From positions 11,110,787 to 11,174,786 of the forward strand of contig NC_044925.1 in the NCBI RefSeq assembly GCF_003576645.1: DNA of 64,000 nt. The letters run 5' to 3'. The stretch comes from Ipomoea triloba. Lineage: Eukaryota > Streptophyta > Magnoliopsida > Solanales > Convolvulaceae. This document shows positions 10,840 through 21,071 of this stretch, one piece after another. The position numbers were made by a program, and so were the translations under genes. The notes below the pieces were generated by a model. The model worked only from the letters and a program-made list of their open reading frames with translations. It was not told where the DNA came from and ran no database searches. Within the stretch, counting starts at the first letter, position 1, and every line of letters starts with the position of its first letter.

Positions 10840-11015
10840 TTTTTTTTTATTTTTTTTTATTTCTTTAGGAAGGGGTACACCCATAGAATACAATGTAGTT
10901 AATCCGACTGAATAGACATGCAACGCCAACTGGGAATGCCGACGCGGTCATCTTCCAGCAATCTTTCCACCACTTCGGGTGGTTCAAGTAGGATATGAGT
11001 GTCACTCCAGCAATC
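10840..11015 (-). mobile_element. Short poly(A) retroposon (SINE or processed RNA) in the left arm
   Basis: A 176-bp insertion flanked by the 11-bp direct repeat AAAATTTGCTC (10829-10839 and 11016-11026). On the minus strand it ends in an A-rich tail (aataaaaaaaaataaaaaaaaa), as LINE-mobilised retroposons do. The opposite arm has the uninterrupted site (agcaaatttt at about 12175). I see no clear pol III A/B boxes, so it may be a 5'-truncated SINE or another RNA. Confidence 0.7.
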
Positions 11016-11663
11016 AAAATTTGCTCTTTTAATTATACAGATACTTTTCTCTTAGTATCCAATTTATCTACACGCCTACCTTAATCCTTTTCAATTTGGG
11101 GTTGTGACTTGTACGTAATGAGCAGCTAGTTTATCTTTAAAAAATATAGTTATGTATACTTTACAATATAAGTCATATCATATATAGGTATGGGTTGGGT
11201 GTGGTAGGTGATCTGTCGTTGCTTAACGAATTTATTTACTCCCATCATCCATGTGGGAGTGTTGCAGTGTCTCCCATCATCCATGTGGGAGTGTTGGAGT
11301 GTTGCTTAACGTCTCTTTAACCTTGGTGGGTAGTGCAATCAATCTCAACAAACAACTTTTCCGGGACACTATTCGCTATACTTCAGGTTCTCTTTAGCCT
11401 TGGTGGTTCTCTTTAACCTTGGTGGGTAGTGCAATCAATCTCAACAAACAACTTTTCCGGGACACTCTTTAACCTTGGTGGGTAGTGCAATCAATTTGGC
11501 AGGTACGAGGTACGATACATACTTTATTATAATAAGATATTGTTAGATTATTATATAATATTTTGAGTATTATTTATTTGCACTATTTAAATTTGATAAA
11601 TAATATAATTATTGAATATATATTATTAGGTTATATATTTAATTACATGATAGGAAAGCTAAA

Positions 11664-11736
11664 TGCATCAGGTAGGGGTTGAACCTACGACTTTCTGCTT
11701 AGGAAACAGACGCTCTATCCACTGAGCTACAAACGC
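11664..11736 (-). tRNA. tRNA-Arg (anticodon CCU), copy 1
   Basis: A 73-nt cloverleaf. The D stem GCTC/GAGC is paired, the anticodon stem TCTGT/GCAGA closes the loop TTCCTAA (anticodon CCT), and the T stem GTAGG/CCTAC closes the loop TTCAACC. The acceptor GCGTTTG/CTGATGC pairs with two G-T wobbles and the T-T at 6-67 that plant tRNA-Arg(CCU) also has. A-box (TAGCTCAGTGGA) and B-box (GGTTCAACCCC) promoters are intact. No intron and no encoded CCA. It could be a working nuclear gene or a recent pseudogene carried by the transposon. Confidence 0.75.
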
Positions 11737-11933
11737 ATCTAATATTAAGTACCAACACTAAGTCATTATAAAGCAAAAATTGATATTAGGTACGATACAT
11801 ACTTTATTATAATAAGATATTGACAGAATATTATATGATATTTTGAGTATTATTTATTTGCAAGATTTAAATTTGATAAATAATATAATTATTGAATATA
11901 TATTATATTATACAATCCTGGTGATAATCTAAA

Positions 11934-12006
11934 CGCGTCAGGTAGGGGTTGAACGTACAACTTTCTACTTAGGAAACAGACGCTCTGTCCACTGAGCTAC
12001 AGATGC
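11934..12006 (-). tRNA. tRNA-Arg (anticodon CCU)-like, copy 2, partly decayed
   Basis: A second copy exactly 270 bp from the first, with the same anticodon loop TTCCTAA. Lesions: an A-C mismatch at acceptor pair 3-70, a C-C mismatch in the T stem (GTACG/CCTAC), which also damages the B box, and two wobble pairs in the anticodon stem. It is probably a pseudogene. Confidence 0.65.
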
Positions 12007-12892
12007 ACCTACTAGCAATAACTATATCTTTCATAGAACACAAATCACTTATTTCAGTACACTTCCAAAATTTAATTCCCCAAATTAGTACAATAGGGAA
12101 ATAATACTGCGGAAATAAAATAGACATTACAAGAATACAAGTTATGTAATACGGAGTATCTGTATAATTAAAAGAGCAAATTTTACTTTTAGTACTCGAC
12201 TATTATGGTATTGCCACATTTAGTCCTATTCTTTTAATTTTGTCATATTATATCCCTAACTTTGAACAACTTTCACTTTTAGTCTTCGACTATTGTAGCA
12301 TTGCCACATTTAGTCCTATTCTTTTAATTTTGCCATATTACATCCATGACTTTGAGTAACTTCCACTTGTAGTCCTCGACTATTATGACATTGCCACATT
12401 TAGTCATATTCTTTTAAATTTGTCATATTACATCAAGGACTTTCATTTGATTGCCACCATTAATCTTCCGTTAAAATTTTTATTATTTTACCGTTAGAAA
12501 TACGAGTTACGATATTGAAACACAGTGATATCCTTAAATTGACATATAACAAAGGGAAAAAAATCCTTATACATATCGTAACTAATATTTCTATGAGTTA
12601 CGATATTACATCCTTTATGGCAATGCCATAATATTTGAGAACTAAAAGTGAAAGTTGCTCAAAGCCATTGATGTAATATGGCAAAATTAAAAGAATAGGA
12701 CTTAATGTGGGAATGCCACAATAGTTGTGGATTAAAAGTGGAAGTTGTTCAAAGTCAGAGATGTAATATGGCAAAATTAAAACAATAGGACTAAATGTAT
12801 CGATGGCACAATAGTCGATGACTAAAAGTGAAATTTGCTCAAAATAAATTATAAAATTTGTTCCATTGATCAACATTTTGGCATATCTAGTT

Positions 12893-13036
12893 TAGTAAAG
12901 AAGCCAAGTGGGAGGTCATGGGTTCGAGCCTCAGTGGGGTAATGTTGACTTTGTTGGGCTTCAGTAGGTTGAGAAAAGTATATGGACAGATACTACATGT
13001 AACAGGCTCAATAGTATTCAAAAAAAAAAAAAAAAT
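12893..13036 (+). mobile_element. tRNA-derived SINE in the right arm
   Basis: Begins near ccaagtgggaggtcatgg, contains the pol III B-box GGTTCGAGCC, and ends in a 16-17-base A run after tattc. The left arm lacks it, although there the surrounding bases also differ by about 50 bp. A related, more complete copy with an A box lies at 21352-21452. No clean TSD was found. Confidence 0.65.
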
Positions 13037-13375
13037 AGGCCTAGGCCTATATATTTAAAGCCTAGCCTATAGGCGTATAGGTCTAGCATATATATATATA
13101 TATATATATTTAATATTTGCCTACTGTTTCGGTTTGGTTGCTATAGTGCCTTGTTCGGTTCGAATCAAACTGTGGTCATTTATTAATTTTTAAAATAGTT
13201 TAAATTCAACAATTATTTTATTTTATTGATATTATTTAATATTTAATAAATAAATATAATAATTAATAATATTTAAGAAATAAATAAGGAAAGAAGGCAA
13301 CGCCATTATTGGTTTTTTTTTTTTCAATTAAAAGAAATTGAGAGGGGTTTCCAATTAAAGAAAAAGAAAGAGAAA

Positions 13376-13459
13376 GTATGAAAGAAAGGTAATGGCAGTA
13401 CCATTCTATGGAAATTAGTATGAAAGAAAGGTAATGGCAGTACCATTCTATGGAAATTC
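13376..13459. repeat. 42-bp tandem duplication in the right arm
   Basis: The unit starting gtatgaaagaaaggtaatgg occurs at 13376 and again at 13418 (period 42). The matching place in the left arm (about 7935-7985) has a single copy, so the duplication is specific to this arm or to this assembly. Confidence 0.9.
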
Positions 13460-13571
13460 GAATTCATAAAACGGTACTCCTACGAGTACTTTACACTAAA
13501 TAGTCTAGGTTTAAAAAAATGCACAAAATTGTCTTGTCTCCTCAAAATGTACACATTCTAGGTAATGACTC

Positions 13572-13581
13572 GATGTAAATG
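13572..13581. repeat. Target site duplication, right
   Basis: GATGTAAATG, identical to 7810-7819. Confidence 0.85.
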
Positions 13582-14394
13582 AGTTATGAAAACTGCTTCA
13601 ATTTTGTGGCTCTATTTTCAATGAAGGTGGTATCATGATTCATGAATAATTTTCACGACTCAAGCTCATCATCTTAGCAAGGTAAATGTCGAAGGAGATC
13701 CAGTATTGATCTTAACTCATTCGTCCCTAGTCCATCGCCAGTTTGTTGGCTCACATCTATCGTCATTCCATGGCTCCACCGTTGTCGACAGTTTTGCACG
13801 TTGTCTGGGTGAGGTGAGGACCGTGAGGTTGGAGTCCGTGCTTAGACAAGAGAGAGGGTGTTCCAGATCGGTGCGAAGAAATGGAATACGCAGAAAATCC
13901 TCCCGCTAACAAGTACTGCATAATAATGGTTTCACGCTATGGAGTTGCGATTACGTTGGAGCCTTCCTAGTTTCGCCCGACCCAGTTTCGCCTTACTCTG
14001 TGCGGACGTCGTCGCAATGACCAGCTATCTCATTATTTAAAATCCATGTCGAGTCCAAGCTTGTCTGCTGGTGACGATGCGACCGCAGCAACGAGGTGAC
14101 CGAGGTCGCAGTCGGCAGCGGCGGGTTTGACGCGAAAGAAGTAGAAATGCCCGGCGAAATGGATGCTTCTCCTCTGATGGATCGCGAGAACATTGTGATC
14201 GGCGGAAAGGTGGATTTTCGATGTGGCGTGTAACGAGGTCATATATGATCTGTCCAGATCGACCCAAATCTGGCAAAATGGGGACGATGCAGTTGCTGGT
14301 GCCAAGGGTGGTACCGAACTTGGCCGGAATGGTGGCTTTGGAGCCTTGAATTTTTTCTCGTAGAGCCCATTCTCGATCCCCTGATTTTTGCTAA
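13582..14394. other. GC-richer unassigned stretch, possible gene fragment
   Basis: Between 13700 and 14340 base composition rises and reading frames of 67-90 codons occur on both strands (e.g. 14033-14305 minus). The plus-strand fragment MPGEMDASPLMDREN looks protein-like. I recognise no family. It may be a captured exon or old coding DNA. Confidence 0.4.
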
Positions 14395-14705
14395 GAAAAA
14401 TAATTATTTAATGGAGAAATATTATGTAAATCTAAAAACATAATAAATGTGAATGGAGGTTATACCCCTCATTTATGTCCGTTTTTTCAGTTAAGTTTTT
14501 TTGTACATTATGCTATAAAAGTTGTACTACATAATATTTTGGACAAATATACCCCTACCGTTATCTTTTCCACTATTGTTATTATGCACATGCATCCACC
14601 ATATATTTTCTTATCTTCTTTAATAATAATAATAATATATACACATTAAATATTAGAGTTATATGTTAGTTATTTTTTAAAATATAAATATCCAATTTAT
14701 AAAAA
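14395..14705 (+). repeat. Dispersed non-coding repeat, copy 1
   Basis: Shares with about 39930-40255 (inverted there) the blocks around ttatgtccgtttttt, acattatgctataaaagttg, atattttggacaaatatacc, catgcatccaccatatatttt and aaatatccaatttataaaaa. It is probably a MITE-sized element whose ends are not resolved. Confidence 0.6.
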
Positions 14706-14707
14706 TA

Positions 14708-16140
14708 CTAGTTTTATACGCGTATTGCGCGAATGGGTTAATGCCCAATGTTTATATTTAAATAAATATTTGAAAGTATATCAATGCAAGGTTATATAGA
14801 AGTTTATACATGGATAATTGAATGTCAACTTTTTTTATTTAAATATCTAACTCAAAGTATATGAATCCAAGATAATATTGAAAATCCATTATAATTATTA
14901 CTAAAATATATGTTTGCAACCTTGTAAAATCGATAGTCTAAATATTTGGTCTAAACATGATAGTCTAAATAAATACTACTTTTAATTTGAATTTTTCTAA
15001 GTGGTTCTTAATTCTCTTTTGAGTAACATTGTCATTGTCTTCATCTTTACTATTTGTTCTCTTCCTTTTTGTTGGTAGCGTATTATTTGCAATTCGGATA
15101 TTGTTGGTAGCATAGATGACAACGTCATGCAATGAGATTATGATATAGGAGCTATGGACTTTCCTTTAGGTGTTTTGCTTGGGGTTCATTTGGTTCAACC
15201 ATTATTGTTGAATGAGTTATTGTGGATAAATAAATCCCTAGTTTAAGAAAAAAGATTAAATAAATTAATAAAAATTTGAAAATTTAAAATATTATGTATT
15301 TCAAAGATATTAAAAGGTAGTTTCTCGCTTCAATTTGCTGGGTAATGGGTTATTTGAGTACTTTCATTGTCAACAAATCCCCCAAGTAATTAATATGATT
15401 GGTTTCAAACTATTCTTTTTTATTTTTTTTTCATGGTATTAAAGAAATACATATGTATCATTTTTTGGTGTAACTACTAATTTATTTAATTCAATAAGAG
15501 TAAAATAAAGTGATTCTGCTTCAATTTGTTAGGTTATTATTTGAGTACTCTCTTTGTCAACCAATCCATCCCCAAGTAGTTAATATAATTAGCTTCAAAT
15601 TATTTTAAATTTTTTTCATAGTATTAATAAAATACTTGGTAAATAAATATATAAAATTATTTTGTACTATAACTTTAATATTTAATTACAAGATATTGTA
15701 AAAATAAGATAATGAACAATGTAATGAATATCAATTGATAAATTTGAATGTAAAGAATCTTTGCATGAGAGAAAATAAAGACAATATAACTAATGAAATT
15801 ATTTCTTTTATTTAATTTAATTTTTTTGATAATGAATAATTTTTCAAATAAAGGTATTGTAGACACATAATTATAAATTAAAGAAATACATATGTATTAT
15901 TTTTTGTTGTAGCTACTAATTTATTTAATTTAATAAGAGTAAAATAGGCTGATAAACTTAATTATGTCAAATTTGATTGAGATGAGGTTCGAACCTAAGA
16001 CATTTCTTATAGAAATTAATGGATAAGCTAAAAGTTAACGGAATATTAACGGAGAATAGAATATTTAACGGAAAACTTAGCGGATAATCATAAAAGTAAG
16101 AATTAGGTAATCTCTATTAATAATATTAATATAATTATCT
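14708..16140 (-). mobile_element. Candidate non-autonomous Helitron
   Basis: On the minus strand the 3' end shows a CGCG-CAATA-CGCG hairpin followed by TATAAAA and CTAG (14708-14711), then T, as Helitron 3' ends do. The other end, near 16110-16140, reads ATTATTAATAGAGATTACC followed by CCGTTAA words, resembling plant Helitron 5' starts. The terminal TC is not clear and no Rep/helicase is present. The interior is AT-rich with repeated blocks (acatatgtat...aataagagtaaaat near 15445, 15885). Class inferred from ends only. Confidence 0.4.
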
Positions 16141-16738
16141 TAACCATCTATTTGATTAAATAATTCATCTGAACCATCCATTTGATTAAATAATTGACCG
16201 CCATTTTTTCTACCCATTTTAGGCCTAACTCTCTTTGACTCTTATTAGTATACTGATTTAAAATAAAGTCCTAGGAGTCCTAGAACACCACATGACTTTA
16301 TTTTAATTGGTTCTTTTTTCATAAAGAACAGGCATAGAACTTGGTGAGGAACTCATGTTAATTAGATGCAGTTTGCTTTACCTTTGGTGGCTCCGGGGCC
16401 AAGATTTGGATTGTAGCAAGTCCAGTGCCACCACTTCTCCATGCTCTATAACAGATTTTGCATAAACATGACTCACACCATTCAATCAAATTACATAGCC
16501 ACTATCTGCCTGAGATCCAATTACAAGTGGTTTTTGGGCTAACATCAATGAATTGCCTGATCTTTAGAATTTAGATTAACATATCTTATTGTTCTGTCCC
16601 AGAATTTTCAACATAAATTGTCAATTTACATATTTGGAAACTCTTAAATTATTGTGTTCTCTCTGTGTGTACACTTGCCATTTGTGTATGGTGATAAAGA
16701 TGAACATGCACATAATGTGATTTTGAAATGAATCTCAG
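16141..16738. other. Intron-like or intergenic sequence before the PYG7-like exon
   Basis: No upstream PYG7 exon (transit peptide, membrane segment) is visible here. A 30-bp direct repeat (tttgattaaataatt) lies at 16143 and 16173. The stretch ends in a splice acceptor tctcag at 16733-16738. Confidence 0.5.
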
Positions 16739-17149
16739 GAGCAAGTTAGAAGTGGTGATGCAAGTGCTACGGAGCTTTTCGAACTTGGAGCTGTTATGCT
16801 GAGAAGAAAACTTTATCCAGCTGCAACTAAGTTCCTGCTTCAGGCTATTGAGAAATGGGATGGAGATTCAGGATCTCGCCCAGGTATGTTGTTGCTTTAC
16901 AGCATCAGTTATCCTTAATTTTTGAATGAATGATATGTGATAATGAGGTTAATATACATGTTCATTTCCATGCTCATATGTTTTTCATGTCACTGGCAAA
17001 AACGTATCTTAACATCATTTCTTGATTAAGAAAGGAAAAAGGGAAAATATGACCAATAAGTGTGTTTATCTGATCAAGTAATTGGAATGATGTACTTCAA
17101 AAAAAAAAAAGTAATTGGAATGATGTTACGCCTTGGAACTCAGGTTCAG

Positions 17150-19790
17150 TTTGGCGGAACTTATTTAGGAGCTTATAGTTTATTTTAAATTACTAATAAG
17201 TTATGAGCTTTATTTGGCAATGTTCCTAAAATAAGCTAGTAGCTTAAAATAAGAGCTTATTTTTTAAGGCTATTTAGGTAGCGTTTCAAAATAAGCTAGT
17301 AGCTTCCTAACTTTTTTTCCATCTTTAACCTTATTATTTTAAAGAAATGACATCATTTATCCTTCTCAATTAAAAACCTTTTTGGCTAAACTTTTTTGAC
17401 TTTTTTTCTTCAATATGTTTGGTTGTAATTTCAATTTGACATTTGTGTTTGAACATTGACTTTTTCAATCTTCATACAATTTTTTCCATCTTGATACAAT
17501 TTTCTTACTTTATATTTTATTAAAATATATTGATTTCACTATTTTATATTTTAATATATAAACAAACATATTTAAATTTAAAACTATTTAAATTGTATGA
17601 AGATGTCCTTTTTAGTCTTTTTACATTTATCAGCTTATCAAAAAGCTAATTTTACCAAACACTTTTAATCATAACAACTAGGTTACCAGCTCTTCAGATT
17701 TCAGCTTCGAGCTTATAACTTTTCAGTTTTCAGCTACTTTTCAGCTTTCAGCTACCTTTTCAGCTCGGTTTGCCAGACACAGCTGAAAAGGTCTGGCAAC
17801 CTAGGCTATGTTTGGCAAACCTAGCTGAAAAGGTAGCTGAAAGCTGAAAAGTAGCTGAAAACTGAAAAGCTATAAGCTCGAAGCTGAAATCTGAAGAGCT
17901 GTTAAGCTAGATGTTATGCTTAAAAGTGTTTGGTAAAATTAGCTTTTTGATAAGCTGATAAATGTAAAAAGACTAAAAAGGACATCTTCATACAATTTAA
18001 ATAGTTTTAAATTTAAATAGGTTTGTTTATATATTAAAATATAAAATAGTGAAATCAATATATTTTAATAAAATATAAAGTAAGAACATATATTTGAAAA
18101 CATATAAAGTAAAATAAAATGTTTATAATTCATAAGATTAGTTCATACAAAAATCAATGTTCAAACACAAATGTCAAATTGAAATTACAACCAAACATAT
18201 TGAAGAGAAAAAGTCAAAAAGGTTTAGCCAAAAAGGTTTTAATTGGGAAAGGTAAATGATGTCATTTCTTTAAAATAATAAGGTTAAAGATGGAAAAAAG
18301 GTTAGGAAGCTACTAGCTTATTTTGAAACGCTACCTAAGATAGCGTTCAAAAATAAGCTCTTATTTGAAGATACTAGCTTATTTTAGGAACATTACCAAA
18401 CAGAGCTTATAGCTTATTAGTAGCTTAAAATAAGCTATAAGCTCCTAAATAAGCTCTACCAAACAGAGCCCTAGTAGCTGAAAAGGTAGCTGAAAGCTGA
18501 AAAGTAGCTGAAAACTGAAAAGTTATAAGCTCGAAGCTGAAATCTGAAGAGCTGGTAACCTAGTTGTTATGATTAAAAGTGTTTGGTAAAATTAGCTTTT
18601 TGATAAGCTGATAAATGTAAAAAGACTAAAAAGGACATCTTCATACAATTTAAATAGTTTTAAATTTAAATATGTTTGTTTATATATTAAAATATAAAAT
18701 AGTGAAATCAATATATTTTAATAAAATATAAAGTAAGAAAATATATTTGAAAACATATAAAGTAAAACAAAATGTTTATAATTCATAAGATTAGTTCATA
18801 CAAAAATTAATGTTCAAACACAAATGTCAAATTGAAATTACAACCAAACATATTGAAGAGAAAAAGTCAAAAAGATTTAGCCAAAAAGGTTTTAATTGGG
18901 ATGGGTAAATGATGTCATTTCTTTAAAATAATAAGGTTAAAGATGGAAAAAAAGTTAGGAAGCTACTAGCTTATTTTAAAACGTTACCTTAAGGCTCTGT
19001 TTGGCAGAGCTTATTTAGGAGCTTATAGCTTATTTTAAGCTATTAATAAGCTACAAGCTCTGTTTGGTAATGTTCTCAAAATAAGCTAGTAACTTAAAAT
19101 AAGAGCTTACTTTGAAACGCTACTTGGGGTAGCTTTTCAAAATAAGCTAGTAGCTTTTTAACTTTTTTCCATCTTTATTCTTATTATTTTAAATAAATGG
19201 CATCCTTTACCTTTCTCAATTAAAACCCTTTTGACATTTTCTTTTCATTATGTTTGGTTGTAATTTCAGTTTGATATTTATATTTGAACATTAATTTTTG
19301 TATGAACTAATCTTATGAATTATAAATATTTTTTTTTACTGTATATATTTTCAAATATATGTTCTTACTTTATATTTCATTTAAATATATTGATTTCATT
19401 ATTTTATATTTTAATATATAAACAAACCTATTTAAATTTAAAATTATTTAAATTATATGAATATGTTCTTTTTAGTCTTTTTATATTTATCAACTTATAA
19501 AAAGCTAATTTTACCAAACACTTTTAAGCATAACAACTAGCTTAACAGCTCTTCAGATTTCAGCTTCGAACTTATAGCTTTTCAGTTTTCAGCTACTTTT
19601 CAGCTTTCAGCTACCTTTTCAGCTAGGCTTGCCAAACATAGCCTAAGTAGCGTTCAAAAATAAGCTATTATTTTAAGCTACTAGCTTATTTTAGGAACAT
19701 TACCAAACAGAGCGTATAGTTTATTAGTAGCTTAAAATAAGCTATAAGCTCCTAAATAAGCTCTGCCAAACAGAGCCTCTATCAAAAGGT
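17150..19790. repeat. Nested MITE cluster of alternating inverted copies (hAT-like)
   Basis: Two element types repeat in both orientations. One has ends like CTCTGTTTGGCAGAGCTTAT (18990) and its complement (19760, also 18440). The other has ends like TTGGCAAACCTAGCTGAAAA (17812) with a CAGCTTTCAGCTACC subterminal motif. Roughly 650-bp arms face each other around about 17800, and further copies follow from about 18475, 19000 and 19640. Sizes, palindromy and AGCTT-rich ends fit hAT-type MITEs nested in each other, all inside the PYG7-like intron. I did not resolve each border or TSD. Confidence 0.7.
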
Positions 19791-19958
19791 TTTGTATATT
19801 AAATTGCTAAATACAGTGACTTGTTTGAATACATGAGACGAATATAATGTGAGCAATTTGTACCTCTAATTTGCAGCACTTTCTACATTGATATTGTGCT
19901 TGAAAGTTCTCTTTCTTTATCTAGACAGAGTGTAGTGACCACAAACATTTATTCATTA

Positions 19959-20382
19959 GGGAAAACAACACTTTTTGGCCCCTTAATTGTTTCACTTTTA
20001 GAAATTTGATCACTGTTAATTGATTTAAACATATTTAGTCCCTTAACTGTCCATTATGTTGCACTTTCGATCAGTCCCTTGTGTTATATAATTATCAAAC
20101 TCCATTAGCGAACTCTTTTTATGAGGTTATGTTTGTCGTTTAGAATCAATATCTATGATAAAAGTTTCATTCTCTCCATGTGAACACCATTTTTAACAAT
20201 GAATATTGATCCTAAATGATAAAAATAATATCATATGTTAATGGAGCTTGACGATTATATAATACTATGAACTAAAAGTGCAACATTATGAACAATTAAG
20301 GGGCTAAATTTATTTAAATTAATTTACCGGGACCAAATTTTCAAAAGTGAAACAATTCAAGGGTCAAAATTGTTGTTTTCCC
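19959..20382. mobile_element. MULE-type MITE in the PYG7-like intron
   Basis: A 424-bp element with inverted ends GGGAAAACAACA (19959) and TGTTGTTTTCCC (20382), the inverted match extending about 40 bp. It is flanked by the 9-bp duplication TATTCATTA (19950-19958 and 20383-20391). It is non-coding. A 9-bp TSD points to a Mutator-like transposase acting in trans. Confidence 0.85.
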
Positions 20383-20839
20383 TATTCATTATCATTGCCT
20401 CAAAAATTACTTTTCGTGTGTACATGGAGATGAAATGAATTACAACAACCTGCATGTCTTCTAAATCAACATTTTCTGGTGTTCTTTTTTTTTTTTTTTG
20501 TTTTTTCTTGAATGTTTTGGCAGGTTTACAATGCTCTGGGTGTGAGTTATGTTCGTGAAGATAAAATTGATAAGGGAATTGCCCAATTATTTGAGACTGC
20601 TGTAAAGCTTCAACCAGGTTATGTGACTGCCTGGAACAACCTTGGGGATGCCTATGAGAAAAATAAAGACATGAAGAATGCTCTTAAAGCATTTGAAGAA
20701 GTTCTACTTTTTGACCCTAACAATAAAGTAGCACGTCCTAGGCGAGATGCATTGAAGGATCAAGTAACAACGTACAAAGGAGTTTCCGTTAAGTCAAAGA
20801 AGAAATGAGTTGGCGGGCAAGTGGACAAGTGGTAGTTTC

Positions 20840-20915
20840 CTATAGTGTTTTGTTTTTTAGAAAACACTATAGTGTTTTTTTTTTTTTTTTTGCAAGCAAA
20901 ACACTATAGTGTTTA
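20840..20915. other. Repeated perfect hairpin in the 3' UTR region
   Basis: The palindrome aaaacactatagtgtttt at 20861-20878 recurs at about 20898-20914, with a half copy at 20840-20851, separated by T runs. It lies 30-110 bases after the PYG7-like stop codon. It may be a small insertion footprint or a processing hairpin. Confidence 0.5.
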
Positions 20916-21071
20916 TTCTGCATTTATTCCCTCGTTTTGTGACCTTTGAGGATTTTACCTAACTTGCATGACTCTGCACTTGTACAGGGATTCTGGATCT
21001 CATGAAAGAGGATGAGTTTTGTTGGTTAATGAATCTCTCTCTATATATATTTTCATATGAGTTTATACTGG

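Larger units (their letters stand above)
11045..12155. repeat. Loop of the foldback element with a 270-bp tandem duplication
   Basis: The single-copy spacer between the inverted arms. Its left part holds short direct repeats (cccatcatccatgtgggag twice at 11241 and 11273; cctttaacc/ttggtgggtagtgcaatc blocks at 11313, 11409, 11465). Its right part is a tandem duplication with a 270-bp period (starts 11519 and 11789), each unit ending in a tRNA-Arg-like gene. Confidence 0.75.
7820..13571. mobile_element. Foldback DNA transposon (Mutator-like), with nested insertions
   Basis: The left terminus GAGTCATTACCTAGAATGTG at 7820 is repeated in inverted orientation ending at 13571. Both ends are flanked by the same 10-bp direct repeat GATGTAAATG (7810-7819 and 13572-13581), i.e. 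a target site duplication. The inverted arms run inwards to about 11044 on the left and 12156 on the right, about 1.27 kb each once later insertions are removed, leaving a 1.1-kb loop. A 9-11-bp TSD plus very long TIRs fits Mutator-like elements (MULEs). No transposase is encoded, so it is non-autonomous. The arms contain about 90-bp tandem units in both orientations. Left-arm insertions: solo LTR 8496-10261 and retroposon 10840-11015. Right-arm insertion: SINE about 12893-13036. Confidence 0.8.
16739..20808 (+). pseudogene. PYG7: PYG7-like TPR protein (photosystem I assembly), C-terminal exons, frameshifted
   Basis: Two exons encode the C-terminal TPR region of a PYG7/Ycf37-type chloroplast thylakoid protein needed for photosystem I assembly. 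Exon 16739-16883 (tctcag acceptor, GTATGT donor) gives [19 protein letters not shown] and QAIEKWDGD. Exon 20524-20808 (ggcag acceptor, TGA stop) gives [32 protein letters not shown] and [19 protein letters not shown]. Near 16870 the frame slips: the family's DLAQ before VYNALG is present (gatctcgcccag), but one base out of frame with the upstream codons, so the spliced product would terminate early. An extra Leu in [10 protein letters not shown] stretches one TPR to 35 residues. N-terminal exons are missing. The intron is 3.6 kb and full of MITEs. A sequencing error could explain the frameshift. Confidence 0.7.
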
